The notes under the pieces: generated by a model
Seen by the model: the letters and a program-made list of their open reading frames with translations, nothing else
Told to the model about the DNA's origin: nothing
The model's database searches: none
Source: Mycobacterium sp. DL440
GTDB taxonomy: Bacteria; Actinomycetota; Actinomycetes; Mycobacteriales; Mycobacteriaceae
Direction of reading: 5' to 3'
Assembly (NCBI RefSeq): GCF_011745145.1
Contig: NZ_CP050191.1
Span: 248,001 to 312,000 of the forward strand
Length of the DNA stretch: 64,000 nt
Translations under genes and position numbers: made by a program
In this document: one piece after another, positions 8,057 through 18,588 of the stretch
Layout: each line of letters starts with the position of its first letter
How positions within the stretch are numbered: position 1 is the stretch's first letter

Positions 8057-8680
8057 ATGTCAGCTCGGCCGGAGCCACAGGCGGCTGGCACACGACGTTC
8101 CCAGTCCCGGCCGGCGCGGACCACCAGGCTCAGCCGTGACGCCATTGTCAATGCGGCATTGACGTTTCTGGACCGTGAGGGCTGGGACGCGCTGACCATC
8201 AACGCACTGGCCAACCAGCTCGGTACGAAGGGTCCGTCGCTCTACAACCACGTGGACAGCCTGGACGACCTGCGACGGACGGTCCGCATGCGCGTGATCG
8301 ACGACATCATCGAGATGCTCAACACCGTCGGTTCCGGCCGCACCCGTGACGATGCGGTGTCGGTGATGGCCAGTGCCTACCGCAGCTACGCCCACCACCA
8401 TCCCGGTCGCTACTCCGCGTTCACCCGGATGCCGTTCGGCGGAGACGATCCGGAGTACTCGGCTGCCACCAGGGCCGCGGCCGGACCGGTCATCCAGGTG
8501 CTGACTTCCTATGGGCTGGAGGGCGAGGACGCCTTCTACGCCGCCCTGCAGTTCTGGTCTGCCCTACACGGCTTTGTACTGCTGGAAATGACTGGTGTGA
8601 TGGACGACATCGACACCGATGCGGTGTTCACCGATATGCTGCGGCGGTTGGCCTCTGGTATGGGGCAACTGGGGTCGTAG
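8057..8680 (+). CDS. TetR-family regulator (Rv0681-like)
   Basis: Protein of 207 residues. After a basic N-terminal tail, the TetR DNA-binding domain is clear: LSRDAIVNAALTFLDREGWD, then LTINALANQLGTKGPSLYNH with the HTH, then VDSLDDLRRTVRMRVIDDI. The C-terminal ligand domain contains HHHPGRYSAFTRMPFGGDDP and FWSALHGFVLLEMTGVM, typical of the TetR C-terminal group with a WHG motif (here SALHG). It lies immediately upstream of rpsL, as Rv0681 does in M. tuberculosis. No operator palindrome was recognised near it. Ligand unknown. Confidence 0.85.
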   Translation: MSARPEPQAAGTRRSQSRPARTTRLSRDAIVNAALTFLDREGWDALTINALANQLGTKGPSLYNHVDSLDDLRRTVRMRVIDDIIEMLNTVGSGRTRDDAVSVMASAYRSYAHHHPGRYSAFTRMPFGGDDPEYSAATRAAAGPVIQVLTSYGLEGEDAFYAALQFWSALHGFVLLEMTGVMDDIDTDAVFTDMLRRLASGMGQLGS

Positions 8681-8714
8681 CGTCTGACCTGGGAATAGGT
8701 CGTCGTGAGCGGGT

Positions 8715-8744
8715 TTGGTTCGGCGCGGCCAGCCCTGGTATCGT
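8715..8744 (+). promoter_or_regulatory. Candidate sigma-A promoter of the str operon
   Basis: TTGGTT (8715-8720) and TATCGT (8739-8744) are separated by 18 nt, fitting a mycobacterial housekeeping promoter (-10 TANNNT). It would give a leader of about 200 nt before rpsL. The 271-bp gap between the TetR gene and rpsL contains no gene. Confidence 0.4.
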
Positions 8745-8951
8745 GGTAGATCGTGCCTGGCCGGAAGGCGCATGCGGCTTGAGTGTTTCGCAAGCGTGCC
8801 CGCACGCCGGGCCAATCTGCATGTCTAACACGCATCGGAATTCCACCGGTGTAAGCACATGTGACACGCCCGGGCGCGGGGTAAGCGGCCGGGGGATAAC
8901 TGCAGTACAGAGACTTAGAACAGCAAAGAGCAACACAGAGAAAGCCGGTAC

Positions 8952-9326
8952 ATGCCAACCATCAACCAGCTGGTCCGCAAGGGTCGCCGCGACAAGGTCG
9001 CGAAGGTCAAGACCGCGGCCCTCAAGGGCAGCCCGCAGCGCCGTGGCGTGTGCACCCGCGTGTACACAACCACCCCGAAGAAGCCGAACTCGGCGCTTCG
9101 CAAGGTCGCGCGCGTCAAGCTGACCAGTGGGGTTGAGGTCACGGCCTACATCCCCGGTGAGGGTCACAACCTGCAGGAGCACTCGATGGTGCTGGTGCGT
9201 GGCGGTCGTGTGAAGGACCTTCCGGGTGTCCGTTACAAGATCATCCGCGGGTCGCTGGACACCCAGGGCGTCAAGAACCGCAAGCAGGCCCGTAGCCGCT
9301 ACGGCGCCAAGAAGGAGAAGAGCTGA
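8952..9326 (+). CDS. rpsL: 30S ribosomal protein S12
   Basis: Full-length S12 (124 residues), a 30S decoding-centre protein. The invariant [17 protein letters not shown] and [16 protein letters not shown] loops are intact. Lys43 and Lys88, the two sites whose substitution gives streptomycin resistance, are wild type (K43 in TTTPKKPN, K88 in GRVKDLPG). The gene is preceded by AGAGAAAGCCGGTAC and its TGA overlaps the ATG of rpsG (TGATG), so the two are coupled. First gene of the str operon. Confidence 0.98.
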   Translation: MPTINQLVRKGRRDKVAKVKTAALKGSPQRRGVCTRVYTTTPKKPNSALRKVARVKLTSGVEVTAYIPGEGHNLQEHSMVLVRGGRVKDLPGVRYKIIRGSLDTQGVKNRKQARSRYGAKKEKS

Positions 9327-9796
9327 TGCCGCGCAAGGGTCCCGCGCCGAAGCGTCCGTTGGTCAACGATCCGGTCTACGGGTCGCAGCTGGTCACCCAG
9401 CTGGTCAACAAGGTTCTGCTGGACGGCAAGAAATCACTGGCCGAGCGCATTGTCTACGGTGCGCTGGAGCAGGCTCGCGACAAGACCGGCACCGATCCGG
9501 TCGTCACTCTCAAGCGCGCTCTCGACAACGTCAAGCCCGCCCTCGAGGTGCGCAGCCGCCGCGTCGGTGGCGCCACCTACCAGGTTCCGGTCGAGGTCCG
9601 CCCCGAGCGCTCCACCACCCTGGCCCTGCGCTGGCTGGTCAGCTTCTCCAAGGCCCGTCGCGAGAAGACCATGGTCGAGCGCCTCGCCAACGAGATCATG
9701 GATGCGAGCAACGGCCTGGGTGCCGCTGTGAAGCGTCGCGAGGACACTCACAAGATGGCCGAAGCGAACCGAGCTTTCGCGCACTACCGCTGGTGA
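9326..9796 (+). CDS. rpsG: 30S ribosomal protein S7
   Basis: Full-length S7 (156 residues), which nucleates assembly of the 30S head by binding the 3' domain of 16S rRNA. Family sequence runs throughout: [75 protein letters not shown] and the C-terminal [14 protein letters not shown]. Overlaps the rpsL stop by one base. An 87-bp spacer with a 9-bp hairpin separates it from fusA. Confidence 0.98.
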   Translation: MPRKGPAPKRPLVNDPVYGSQLVTQLVNKVLLDGKKSLAERIVYGALEQARDKTGTDPVVTLKRALDNVKPALEVRSRRVGGATYQVPVEVRPERSTTLALRWLVSFSKARREKTMVERLANEIMDASNGLGAAVKRREDTHKMAEANRAFAHYRW

Positions 9797-9805
9797 TACC
9801 CGCGC

Positions 9806-9829
9806 CCGGCATCCAGCGTCGGGTGCCGG
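9806..9829 (+). other. Small hairpin in the rpsG-fusA spacer
   Basis: CCGGCATCC (9806-9814) pairs with GGGTGCCGG (9821-9829), with one G-U pair and a 6-nt loop. No U-tract follows, so it is more likely a processing or attenuation element in the str mRNA than a full terminator. Supported only by the pairing. Confidence 0.3.
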
Positions 9830-9883
9830 TCGGCGCGCAATCGAACACCTAATCAAGCAAGCGAAAGAGTTGGGAAGACTTCC

Positions 9884-11986
9884 GTGGCACAGGACGTGCT
9901 GACAGACCTGAACAAGGTCCGCAACATCGGCATCATGGCGCACATCGACGCCGGCAAGACGACGACGACCGAGCGCATCCTCTATTACACCGGCGTCAAC
10001 TACAAGATCGGTGAGACGCACGACGGTGCCTCCACCACCGACTGGATGGAGCAGGAGCAGGAGCGTGGTATCACCATCACCTCCGCAGCCGTCACCTGCT
10101 TCTGGAACGACAACCAGATCAACATCATCGACACCCCGGGGCACGTCGACTTCACCGTTGAGGTGGAGCGTTCGCTCCGTGTTCTTGATGGCGCCGTTGC
10201 CGTCTTCGACGGCAAGGAGGGTGTTGAGCCCCAGTCCGAGCAGGTGTGGCGTCAGGCCGACAAGTACGACGTGCCGCGTATCTGCTTCGTCAACAAGATG
10301 GACAAGCTCGGCGCGGACTTCTACTTCACCGTGCAGACCATCAAGGACCGCCTCGGTGCCAAGCCGCTGGTGATCCAGCTGCCGATCGGTGCCGAGAACG
10401 ACTTCGAGGGCATCGTCGACCTGGTCGAGATGCATGCCAAGGTGTGGCGCGGCGAGACCAAGCTCGGTGAGAGCTACGAGATCGTCGAGATCCCCGCGGA
10501 TCTGGCCGACAAGGCCGCCGAATACCGCAGCGAATTGATGGATACCGTCGCCGAGACCGACGAGGCGCTTCTGGAGAAGTACCTCGGCGGTGAGGACCTC
10601 ACCATCGAGGAGATCAAGGGCGCGATCCGCAAGCTGACCGTCAACAGCGAGCTGTACCCGGTGCTGTGTGGCAGTGCGTTCAAGAACAAGGGTGTGCAGC
10701 CGATGCTGGACGCCGTGATCGATTACCTTCCCTCGCCGCTGGATGTCGAGTCCGTCAAGGGCCACGTCCCCGGCAAGGAGGACGAAGAGATCCTGCGCAA
10801 GCCGTCGACCGACGAGCCGTTCGCCGCGCTGGCGTTCAAGATCGCCGTGCACCCCTTCTTCGGCAAGCTCACCTACGTTCGCGTGTACTCGGGCAAGGTG
10901 GAGTCCGGTGCGCAGGTCATCAACGCGACCAAGGGCAAGAAGGAGCGTCTGGGCAAGCTGTTCCAGATGCACGCCAACAAAGAAAACCCTGTGGAATCCG
11001 CCAGTGCCGGCCACATCTACGCCGTGATCGGCCTCAAGGACACCACGACCGGTGACACCCTGTGCGATCCGAACCAACAGGTCGTGCTGGAGTCGATGAC
11101 GTTCCCCAACCCGGTCATCGAGGTGGCCATCGAGCCCAAGACCAAGAGTGACCAGGAAAAGCTCGGCACGGCCATCCAGAAGCTGGCCGAAGAGGACCCG
11201 ACCTTCAAGGTGCACCTGGACCAGGAGACCGGCCAGACCGTCATCGGCGGGATGGGCGAGCTGCACCTGGACATCCTGGTGGACCGCATGCGCCGCGAGT
11301 TCAAGGTCGAGGCCAATGTCGGCAAGCCGCAGGTGGCCTACCGCGAGACCATCCGCCGCAAGGTGGAGAAGGTCGAGTTCACCCACAAGAAGCAGACGGG
11401 TGGCTCGGGTCAGTTCGCGAAGGTTCTGGTCAGCATCGAGCCCTTCGTGGGCGAGGACGGTGCCACCTACGAGTTTGACAACAAGGTCACCGGTGGCCGC
11501 ATCCCGCGTGAGTACATCCCGTCGGTGGATGCCGGTGCGCAGGACGCCATGCAGTACGGCGTGCTGGCCGGTTACCCGTTGGTGAATCTCAAGCTGACGC
11601 TGCTCGACGGCGCCTACCACGAGGTCGACTCCTCGGAAATGGCGTTCAAGGTGGCGGGTTCGCAGGTGCTGAAGAAGGCTGCGCAGGCCGCACAGCCGAC
11701 CATCCTCGAACCCATCATGGCTGTCGAGGTCACCACACCCGAGGATTACATGGGTGAGGTGATCGGCGACCTGAACTCCCGCCGTGGTCAGATCCAGGCC
11801 ATGGAGGAGCGCAGCGGTGCGCGCGTCGTCAAGGCGCTGGTGCCGCTGTCGGAGATGTTCGGCTACGTCGGAGACCTTCGGTCGAAGACCCAGGGCCGGG
11901 CGAACTACTCCATGGTTTTCGACTCGTACGCCGAAGTTCCGGCGAACGTGTCGAAGGAGATCATCGCTAAGGCGACGGGTCAGTAA
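9884..11986 (+). CDS. fusA: Translation elongation factor G
   Basis: 700-residue EF-G from GTG 9884 (GGGAAGACTTCC upstream). It is the GTPase that drives tRNA-mRNA translocation and, with RRF, ribosome recycling. G-domain motifs: AHIDAGKT (P-loop, residues 19-26), GITITSA (switch I), DTPGHVDF and NKMD. The C-terminal part keeps the domain IV block [14 protein letters not shown] and the [16 protein letters not shown] block. Length is standard. A co-directional tuf gene follows after 87 bp. Confidence 0.98.
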   Translation: MAQDVLTDLNKVRNIGIMAHIDAGKTTTTERILYYTGVNYKIGETHDGASTTDWMEQEQERGITITSAAVTCFWNDNQINIIDTPGHVDFTVEVERSLRVLDGAVAVFDGKEGVEPQSEQVWRQADKYDVPRICFVNKMDKLGADFYFTVQTIKDRLGAKPLVIQLPIGAENDFEGIVDLVEMHAKVWRGETKLGESYEIVEIPADLADKAAEYRSELMDTVAETDEALLEKYLGGEDLTIEEIKGAIRKLTVNSELYPVLCGSAFKNKGVQPMLDAVIDYLPSPLDVESVKGHVPGKEDEEILRKPSTDEPFAALAFKIAVHPFFGKLTYVRVYSGKVESGAQVINATKGKKERLGKLFQMHANKENPVESASAGHIYAVIGLKDTTTGDTLCDPNQQVVLESMTFPNPVIEVAIEPKTKSDQEKLGTAIQKLAEEDPTFKVHLDQETGQTVIGGMGELHLDILVDRMRREFKVEANVGKPQVAYRETIRRKVEKVEFTHKKQTGGSGQFAKVLVSIEPFVGEDGATYEFDNKVTGGRIPREYIPSVDAGAQDAMQYGVLAGYPLVNLKLTLLDGAYHEVDSSEMAFKVAGSQVLKKAAQAAQPTILEPIMAVEVTTPEDYMGEVIGDLNSRRGQIQAMEERSGARVVKALVPLSEMFGYVGDLRSKTQGRANYSMVFDSYAEVPANVSKEIIAKATGQ

Positions 11987-12073
11987 GCTCGTCGCGGCAA
12001 ATGTCGCGGCACACAACTGAACACATCATCATTGCTTTAACCAAAGCACCAACAAGTCCAGGAGGACACCACA

Positions 12074-13264
12074 GTGGCGAAGGCGAAGTTCGAGCGGACG
12101 AAGCCGCACGTCAACATCGGGACCATCGGTCACGTTGACCACGGCAAGACCACGCTTACTGCAGCAATCACCAAGGTTCTGCACGACAAGTACCCGGCGT
12201 TGAACGAGTCGCGCGCATTCGACCAGATCGACAATGCGCCTGAAGAGCGTCAGCGCGGCATCACGATCAACATCTCCCACGTGGAGTACCAGACCGAGAA
12301 GCGGCACTACGCCCACGTGGACGCCCCCGGCCACGCGGACTACATCAAGAACATGATCACCGGTGCCGCCCAGATGGACGGCGCGATCCTGGTGGTCGCG
12401 GCCACCGATGGTCCGATGCCGCAGACTCGCGAGCACGTGCTGCTGGCCCGCCAGGTGGGTGTGCCCTACATCCTGGTCGCGCTGAACAAGGCCGACATGG
12501 TTGAGGACGAGGAGCTCATCGAGCTCGTCGAGATGGAGGTCCGCGAACTGCTGGCCGCCCAGGAATTCGACGAGGACGCCCCGGTCATCAAGGTGTCGGC
12601 GCTCAAGGCTCTCGAAGGCGACCCCAAGTGGGTCAAGTCGGTTGAGGACCTGATGGAGGCGGTCGACGAGTCGATCCCGGATCCGGTTCGCGAGACCGAC
12701 AAGCCGTTCCTGATGCCCGTCGAGGACGTCTTCACCATCACCGGTCGTGGCACCGTGGTGACCGGTCGCGTCGAGCGTGGCGTGATCAACGTCAACGAAG
12801 AGGTCGAGATCGTCGGCATCAAGCCGACCACGACCAAGACCACCGTCACCGGTGTGGAGATGTTCCGCAAGCTGCTCGACCAGGGCCAGGCGGGCGACAA
12901 CGTCGGTCTGCTGGTTCGTGGCATCAAGCGCGAGGACGTCGAGCGTGGCCAGGTCGTGGTCAAGCCCGGCACCACCACCCCGCACACCGAGTTCGAGGGC
13001 AGCGTCTACATCCTGTCCAAGGACGAGGGCGGCCGCCACACGCCGTTCTTCAACAACTACCGTCCGCAGTTCTACTTCCGCACCACGGATGTGACCGGCG
13101 TGGTTACCCTGCCCGAGGGCACCGAGATGGTGATGCCCGGTGACAACACCGACATCTCCGTTGTGCTGATCCAGCCCGTCGCCATGGACGAGGGCCTGCG
13201 CTTCGCGATCCGCGAGGGCGGCCGTACCGTCGGCGCCGGCCGCGTTACCAAGATCATCAAGTGA
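12074..13264 (+). CDS. tuf: Translation elongation factor Tu
   Basis: 396-residue EF-Tu from GTG 12074 with a strong GTCCAGGAGGAC upstream. It delivers aminoacyl-tRNA to the ribosome. Motifs: GHVDHGKT (19-26), [24 protein letters not shown], and the domain 2/3 blocks [13 protein letters not shown] and [14 protein letters not shown]. Last gene of the str operon, followed 19 bp later by an intrinsic terminator. Confidence 0.99.
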   Translation: MAKAKFERTKPHVNIGTIGHVDHGKTTLTAAITKVLHDKYPALNESRAFDQIDNAPEERQRGITINISHVEYQTEKRHYAHVDAPGHADYIKNMITGAAQMDGAILVVAATDGPMPQTREHVLLARQVGVPYILVALNKADMVEDEELIELVEMEVRELLAAQEFDEDAPVIKVSALKALEGDPKWVKSVEDLMEAVDESIPDPVRETDKPFLMPVEDVFTITGRGTVVTGRVERGVINVNEEVEIVGIKPTTTKTTVTGVEMFRKLLDQGQAGDNVGLLVRGIKREDVERGQVVVKPGTTTPHTEFEGSVYILSKDEGGRHTPFFNNYRPQFYFRTTDVTGVVTLPEGTEMVMPGDNTDISVVLIQPVAMDEGLRFAIREGGRTVGAGRVTKIIK

Positions 13265-13283
13265 TCTAAAGACGCAAACGAGA

Positions 13284-13321
13284 GCGGCGCTCACCTTCGG
13301 GTGGGCGCCGCTTTTGCTTTT
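13284..13321 (+). terminator. Intrinsic terminator of the str operon
   Basis: GCGGCGCTCACC (13284-13295) pairs with GGTGGGCGCCGC ending at 13311 (one G-U pair) around a short loop, followed by TTTTGCTTTT. It lies 19 bp after the tuf stop. A classic stem-loop plus T-rich tail. Confidence 0.85.
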
Positions 13322-13409
13322 CGGCGTGTTTGCTGAGCGTGGTGTAACGCCTGTGACAGCTGAGCCGATCTTTATTGCATAGGTGAGCTACGGGGTTGGG
13401 GGCACGAAC

Positions 13410-14255
13410 ATGACACGAGTGCGACGGATCTGGGCAGTGGCGTCGGCAGCGGTCCTGGCCGCCACGGCGGCCGGATTTGCGGCAGGCGCGGCACAGGCTG
13501 CGCCGGGTTGCCCGGACGTGCACTGGATCGGCGTCGCCGGTTCGGGTGAGCGTGACGATCCGACGGCTGATGCCGGTATGGGCCGGGTGGTCTACAACTC
13601 CCTGCGTGATCTGTCGGTGTGGGTGCAGCAGGACGGTCGGACGATGACGGCCGAAGCGGTGGCCTACCCAGCTGCACCGGTGCCCGCGGACGGCGATCTG
13701 CTGGGCTGGGGCGGCTTCATGAGCAGTGTCGACGCCGGGGTGGCGGCATTGGGGAATCAGTACGCGGCGTTCACCCAGCAGTGCCCGTCCAGCGAGGTCG
13801 TTCTGGCCGGCTATTCGCAGGGCGCGATGGTGGTCCACCGCAATCTGGCCGCGTTGGAGGGCAGCCCCAATCTGGCTGCTGCGCTGTTGGTCGCCGACGG
13901 TGACCGCTTGCCCGCCGATCCCACCGTCAACCTGGGTACGGCCACGGCGGCGAGCAGCACCACGAAGGGCGTCGCGCAGGACTGGCCGATCCTGGCCCAC
14001 GCCCCCGCACCCCTGTCGCCGTCAGTCGGCAGTCGCACGATCAGCGTGTGCGATCGTGGCGATGCGGTCTGCGACTCCGACGAAGATGCCGATGAGGTGA
14101 CCGCGACCGCGATCGCGGTGCACACCAGCTACGCCCGCTCGAGTGGCGGCGGGTATCGGTGGACCTGGCCGTTGTACCGGATGCTGGGCCCGTCGCCGAT
14201 GCAGCAGCAGACCGTGCCGGTGGGCGGCGCGACGGATGGTGTCGTTCACTCCTGA
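13410..14255 (+). CDS. Secreted cutinase-family esterase
   Basis: 281 residues. ATG 13410 (GGGGTTGGGGGCACGAAC upstream) gives a Sec signal peptide with a likely AQA cleavage near residue 30; an upstream in-frame start would add 9 residues. The mature protein has the cutinase/alpha-beta hydrolase order: PGCPDVHWIGVAGSGERDD at the N-terminus, the nucleophile elbow GYSQGAM with Ser136, and a C-terminal ISVCDRGDAVCDSD region where the catalytic Asp is expected, followed by a His in AIAVHTSYARS. Paired cysteines (C34/C125; VCDRGDAVC) suggest disulfides. Mycobacterial relatives hydrolyse lipid esters outside the cell. It is the first gene after the str operon. Confidence 0.8.
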   Translation: MTRVRRIWAVASAAVLAATAAGFAAGAAQAAPGCPDVHWIGVAGSGERDDPTADAGMGRVVYNSLRDLSVWVQQDGRTMTAEAVAYPAAPVPADGDLLGWGGFMSSVDAGVAALGNQYAAFTQQCPSSEVVLAGYSQGAMVVHRNLAALEGSPNLAAALLVADGDRLPADPTVNLGTATAASSTTKGVAQDWPILAHAPAPLSPSVGSRTISVCDRGDAVCDSDEDADEVTATAIAVHTSYARSSGGGYRWTWPLYRMLGPSPMQQQTVPVGGATDGVVHS

Positions 14256-14311
14256 CCTGGGCGGTCCTGGGCGCTAATCTGATGGCGCCCAACCGACGAC
14301 AGGAGCCTGCG

Positions 14312-15151
14312 ATGGCCACATTCTGGCGGTACGTGCGCATACAGGCCTTCGTGTTGATGTGTGGCATCGTCGGCCCGATCTTTCTGGTCATCTACTTCGT
14401 CTCCGGAGCCGATCCGATGATGAAGTGGATGTTCTGGATGGGTCTGCTGATCACCGCCATCGACATCTTGATCGCGCTCGGGATCACGGCCGCCGGGTCG
14501 AAATCGGCGGCGCAGAACCAGAAACTCGAACAGGTGGGCGTATTGGCCCTGGCCCAGGTCACCGGTATCCACGAGACCAACACCCGCATCAACGAGCAGC
14601 CGTTGGTGAAGTTGGATCTGCAGATCTCGGGACCCGGCATCGCGCCGTTCGCCAGTCAGGACCGGGTGCTGGCCTCGGTGTCGCGGCTTCCGATGATCAC
14701 CAACCGCAAATTGGTCGCGCTGGTCGACCCGACCACCAACGAGTACCGGATCGATTGGGAGAGAAGCAGTCTGGTCAGCGGTCTGATGCCGGCGACGTTC
14801 GCCCTCGCCGAGGAGAACAAGACCTACGACCTGACCGGTCAGTCCGGCCCGCTGATGGAGATCCTGCAGATCCTCAAGGCCAACGGCATCGGTATCAACA
14901 ACATGGTCGACCTGCGGGGCAATCCTGCGGTGCGTGAGCAGGTCCAGGCCGTGGTGCGGCGAGCGACCGCACAGCAGGAAGCGTCGGCTACGCCGGCAAC
15001 CACACCGGCTGCGGCGCCGGGGTCCTTCCTTGCGCCTCCGGCGCCCTCGACCGCGCAACGCCTTCAGGAACTGGAGACGCTGCGTGCGACGGGGGCCATC
15101 AGCGACGACGAGTACACGGCGAAACGACAGCAGATCATCGCCGATCTCTGA
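14312..15151 (+). CDS. Membrane protein with C-terminal SHOCT domain
   Basis: 279 residues. ATG 14312 is chosen for the ACAGGAG Shine-Dalgarno (14300-14306). Two transmembrane helices occupy the first 70 residues ([20 protein letters not shown] and a segment ending [16 protein letters not shown]). A soluble beta-rich domain follows ([40 protein letters not shown]). After a Pro/Ala linker, the last 30 residues ([20 protein letters not shown]) are a SHOCT motif, a short oligomerisation helix pair common at the ends of actinobacterial membrane proteins. By position it resembles Rv0686. Function unknown. Confidence 0.7.
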   Translation: MATFWRYVRIQAFVLMCGIVGPIFLVIYFVSGADPMMKWMFWMGLLITAIDILIALGITAAGSKSAAQNQKLEQVGVLALAQVTGIHETNTRINEQPLVKLDLQISGPGIAPFASQDRVLASVSRLPMITNRKLVALVDPTTNEYRIDWERSSLVSGLMPATFALAEENKTYDLTGQSGPLMEILQILKANGIGINNMVDLRGNPAVREQVQAVVRRATAQQEASATPATTPAAAPGSFLAPPAPSTAQRLQELETLRATGAISDDEYTAKRQQIIADL

Positions 15152-15246
15152 TCACGATCGTCGGTGCTGAGCTGGGCCGCGGCCGAGGTGGCGGGTACTG
15201 CATGACCTGCCCGATCATCCGTGATCCCATTGAGTGGTAGGAGCCC

Positions 15247-15260
15247 AGGAACACGTTCTA
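15247..15260. promoter_or_regulatory. KstR-like operator upstream of the SDR gene
   Basis: AGGAACACGTTCTA matches the mycobacterial KstR consensus TnnAACnnGTTnnA at every conserved position except the first T. It contains the perfect inverted repeat GAAC-AC-GTTC (15249-15258) and ends 45 bp before the SDR start, with a possible -10 TAGCCT at about 15271. KstR represses cholesterol-catabolic genes; regulation of this SDR by it is an inference. Confidence 0.45.
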
Positions 15261-15293
15261 CTTCTGCTGTTAGCCTGTGGCCAGACTCACTGA

Positions 15294-16160
<867 letters not shown>

Positions 16161-16174
16161 CGGTTCCGAGGCGG

Positions 16175-17056
16175 TCAGCCGGGGAGGACGAGAACCGGAA
16201 CCGGGCTGTGCCGCAGGATCTTCGATCCATGTGAGCCCAGGAAAACCCGGGCCACCGTGCCGCCGGGCGAGGTTCCGATCGCCAGGATCTCACCCCCGAG
16301 CCAGTCGATGGCGTCGATCGCGTCGCGCCAGTCGTTGCCGGTGACGACTTGCAGATCCACCTCGTCGCGGATGACTCTGTCGTCCTTCAGGCGGATCAGC
16401 GCCTGTTGGGCCTGTTTCGCCGACTCCTGCAGGATCGCGTCCTCGGCGTGCAGCCCGACGGTCGGTGGGTACATGTTGCGTCCCCGTACTGCGAATGTGA
16501 CCACCCGCATCGGGGTGTCCAGACGTCGGCTCAGGTCGGCCACCTGCTCAACCACGGCCACCGCTTCGGAGGAGCCGGGGTAAGCGCACGTGATACGCGC
16601 CAGTGCACCGGATTTCGGCCGCCGATAACCGCGCGGGCTGATCGCCAGCGGAACCGGGCAGGAGTGCAGCAGCCGATCGGCGGTCGAGCCCACCACCACC
16701 TGGCCCAGTTGGCCCTCCGACGCGGAGCCGAGGACGAGTAGTTCGGCGTCGAGAGCGCCGACGGCCTCGAGTAGTCCGCCGGAGACGGAGCGGTGCGCGA
16801 ACTTGTGGAAGCTGACATCGAGACGCTGGTCCAGCGCGGTCACGTGCTGCCGTGCCTGCTCGGCCGAGGATGCTGCCAATTGTGCTGCGTACTCGGCGTA
16901 TTCGGCGTCGACGCGGGCGGGTGACGGGTTGAGCCACGGACGCGGGACGACGGTGGCCACCGCCAGCGAGGTGTGCAGGGTCCGGGCTGCGCCGACCCCG
17001 AGGTGCAGTGCGGCCGCCCCACCTTTGCCGGCCAGATATCCGACGACGACGGTCAT
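16175..17056 (-). CDS. Tandem universal stress protein
   Basis: 293 residues with two USP domains. Domain 1 (1-140) starts MTVVVGYLAGKGGAAALHLG and ends with GSASEGQLGQVVVGSTADRL followed by HSCPVPLAISP. Domain 2 (about 150-293) ends with the ATP-binding type signature GTSPGGTVARVFLGSHGSKI then HSPVPVLVLPG. Its ATG overlaps, as ATGA, the stop codon that the rocE-like reading frame reaches if its internal TGA is read through. This shows the permease frame originally ran into this gene and that the two were translationally coupled. The USP stop is 14 bp from the convergent SDR stop. Confidence 0.85.
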   Translation of the reverse strand: MTVVVGYLAGKGGAAALHLGVGAARTLHTSLAVATVVPRPWLNPSPARVDAEYAEYAAQLAASSAEQARQHVTALDQRLDVSFHKFAHRSVSGGLLEAVGALDAELLVLGSASEGQLGQVVVGSTADRLLHSCPVPLAISPRGYRRPKSGALARITCAYPGSSEAVAVVEQVADLSRRLDTPMRVVTFAVRGRNMYPPTVGLHAEDAILQESAKQAQQALIRLKDDRVIRDEVDLQVVTGNDWRDAIDAIDWLGGEILAIGTSPGGTVARVFLGSHGSKILRHSPVPVLVLPG

Positions 17057-18561
17057 CGGGTTTCCCCGGCTCCGGGGGTGATCATCACGTCGTCCTCACC
17101 GGCTGCCGCCCCCGGTATGTAGCCGTCGCCACCGTCGTTGAGGGCGCTGTGATGTCGGCTCCACAGGAGATAGAACGCCAGGACGACGGCGACCCAGATG
17201 CTGAATCACAGCCAGGTGATGTGCGGCAGGCCGTAGAGGACGAACAGGCAGGCCAGCACTGAAAGGACCGGTGTCACCGGGTAGCCGGGAACCTTGAACG
17301 CGCGCGGGAGGTCCGGCTCACGCACCCGCAGGATGATCACGCCGATGGACACCACGATGAATGCCACCAGGGTGCCGATCGACACCAGATCCCACAGATA
17401 GTCCAGCGGCACCAACCCGGCGAGGGTGCCGGTCACCGCGGCCACGACGATGGTGTTGTTCACCGGAGTCATGGTGCGCGGGTTCACCTTTGCAAACATC
17501 GGCGGCAGCAGCCCGTCGCGTCCCATCGCGAACAGGATGCGGGTCTGGCCGTACATCACCACGAGCGTGACCGAGAAGATCGAGATGACCGCGCCCATGG
17601 CCAGGACGGTGCTGGCCCAGGTCTGGCCGTGCAGGATGTTGGTGAGCATCACCGACAGTCCGGCCTCGGATTGCGCATCGGAACCGAACTCGTCAGCGGA
17701 TTGGGTGCCCAGACCGGCGAACGCGACCAGGATGTAGATGCTGGTGACGACGATCAGTGCGCCGAGAATTGCCCGCGGCATGGTCTTCTGCGGATTCTTC
17801 ACCTCGTCGCCCGCGGTGGACACCGCGTCCAGGCCGATGAACGTGAAGAAGATGGTGCTGGCCGCGGCGGTGATGCCGGTGAATCCCTTGTCCCAGAATC
17901 CGGCGAAGTGATCGGTGGTGAACGCGGTGAGCGCGATGGCCACGAACATGCCGAGTACACACAGTTTCAGGATCACCATGACGGTGTTGACCGCGGCGGA
18001 CTCGCTGGCACCGCGGATCAGCAGCAGTGCACACATGACGATCAGGACCGTCGCGGGCAGGTTGATGATGCCCGGGTCATCGCCCCACGGGGCCGCCGAC
18101 AGGGCGTGCGGCAAGCGCCAACCGAACAGGTTCTCCAGCAGCTTGTTGAGGTAGCCACTCCAGCCGACCGCGGTGGCCGACATCGAGACACCGTATTCGA
18201 GTAGCAGGCAGGCGGCGACGCCCATCGCGATGAATTCGCCCATGGTGGTGTATGCGTAGGAGTAAGTGGAGCCCGAAACGGGTACGGTCGCAGCCATTTC
18301 TGCATAGCAGATCGCAGACAACCCGGCGGCGATACCGGCCACCATGAACGACACCAGTACTGCGGGACCGGCTTTGGGAACTGCCTGCTGCAGCACGATG
18401 AAGATGCCGGTGCCGACCGTGGCGCCGACACCGAACATGGTCAGCTGGAACGTACCGATACTTCGCCGGAGGTGGTCCGACGCGCCGTGGGCGACCGGTG
18501 CTCCGATGACCGGCCTGCGCCGCAACATCTGGCTGGTCAGGTTGTTGGCTGGGGCGGACAT
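17053..18561 (-). pseudogene. rocE: APC-family amino acid permease (RocE-like) with in-frame TGA
   Basis: Twelve-helix APC amino acid transporter, probably for basic amino acids given rocD and dimethylargininase just upstream. ATG 18561 follows AAGGAGACACC. The frame runs 451 residues (FQLTMFGVGATVGTGIFIVL, VPVSGSTYSYAYTTMGEFIA, FFTFIGLDAVSTAGDEVKNP) to TGA at 17206-17208, right after YGLPHITWL. The same frame continues with a good twelfth helix (FSIWVAVVLAFYLLWSRHHS) for 50 more codons to a TGA at 17053, overlapping the USP start. So the stop at 17206 looks like a nonsense change of a sense codon (CGA or TGG would fit). The shortened product lacks the last helix. It may still be partly functional, be read through, or reflect a sequencing error. 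Confidence 0.7.
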
Positions 18562-18588
18562 GGTGTCTCCTTGCTGCCGGTCAACCGA

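Noticed and set aside
9434..12016. 860-residue open frame antisense to rpsG/fusA
   Set aside because: Shadow of strong codon bias in highly expressed genes; its sequence (His/Leu/Asp/Gly-rich) shows no family features and fusA on the other strand is certain.
12029..13294. 421-residue open frame antisense to tuf
   Set aside because: Same codon-bias shadow; spans exactly the tuf gene.
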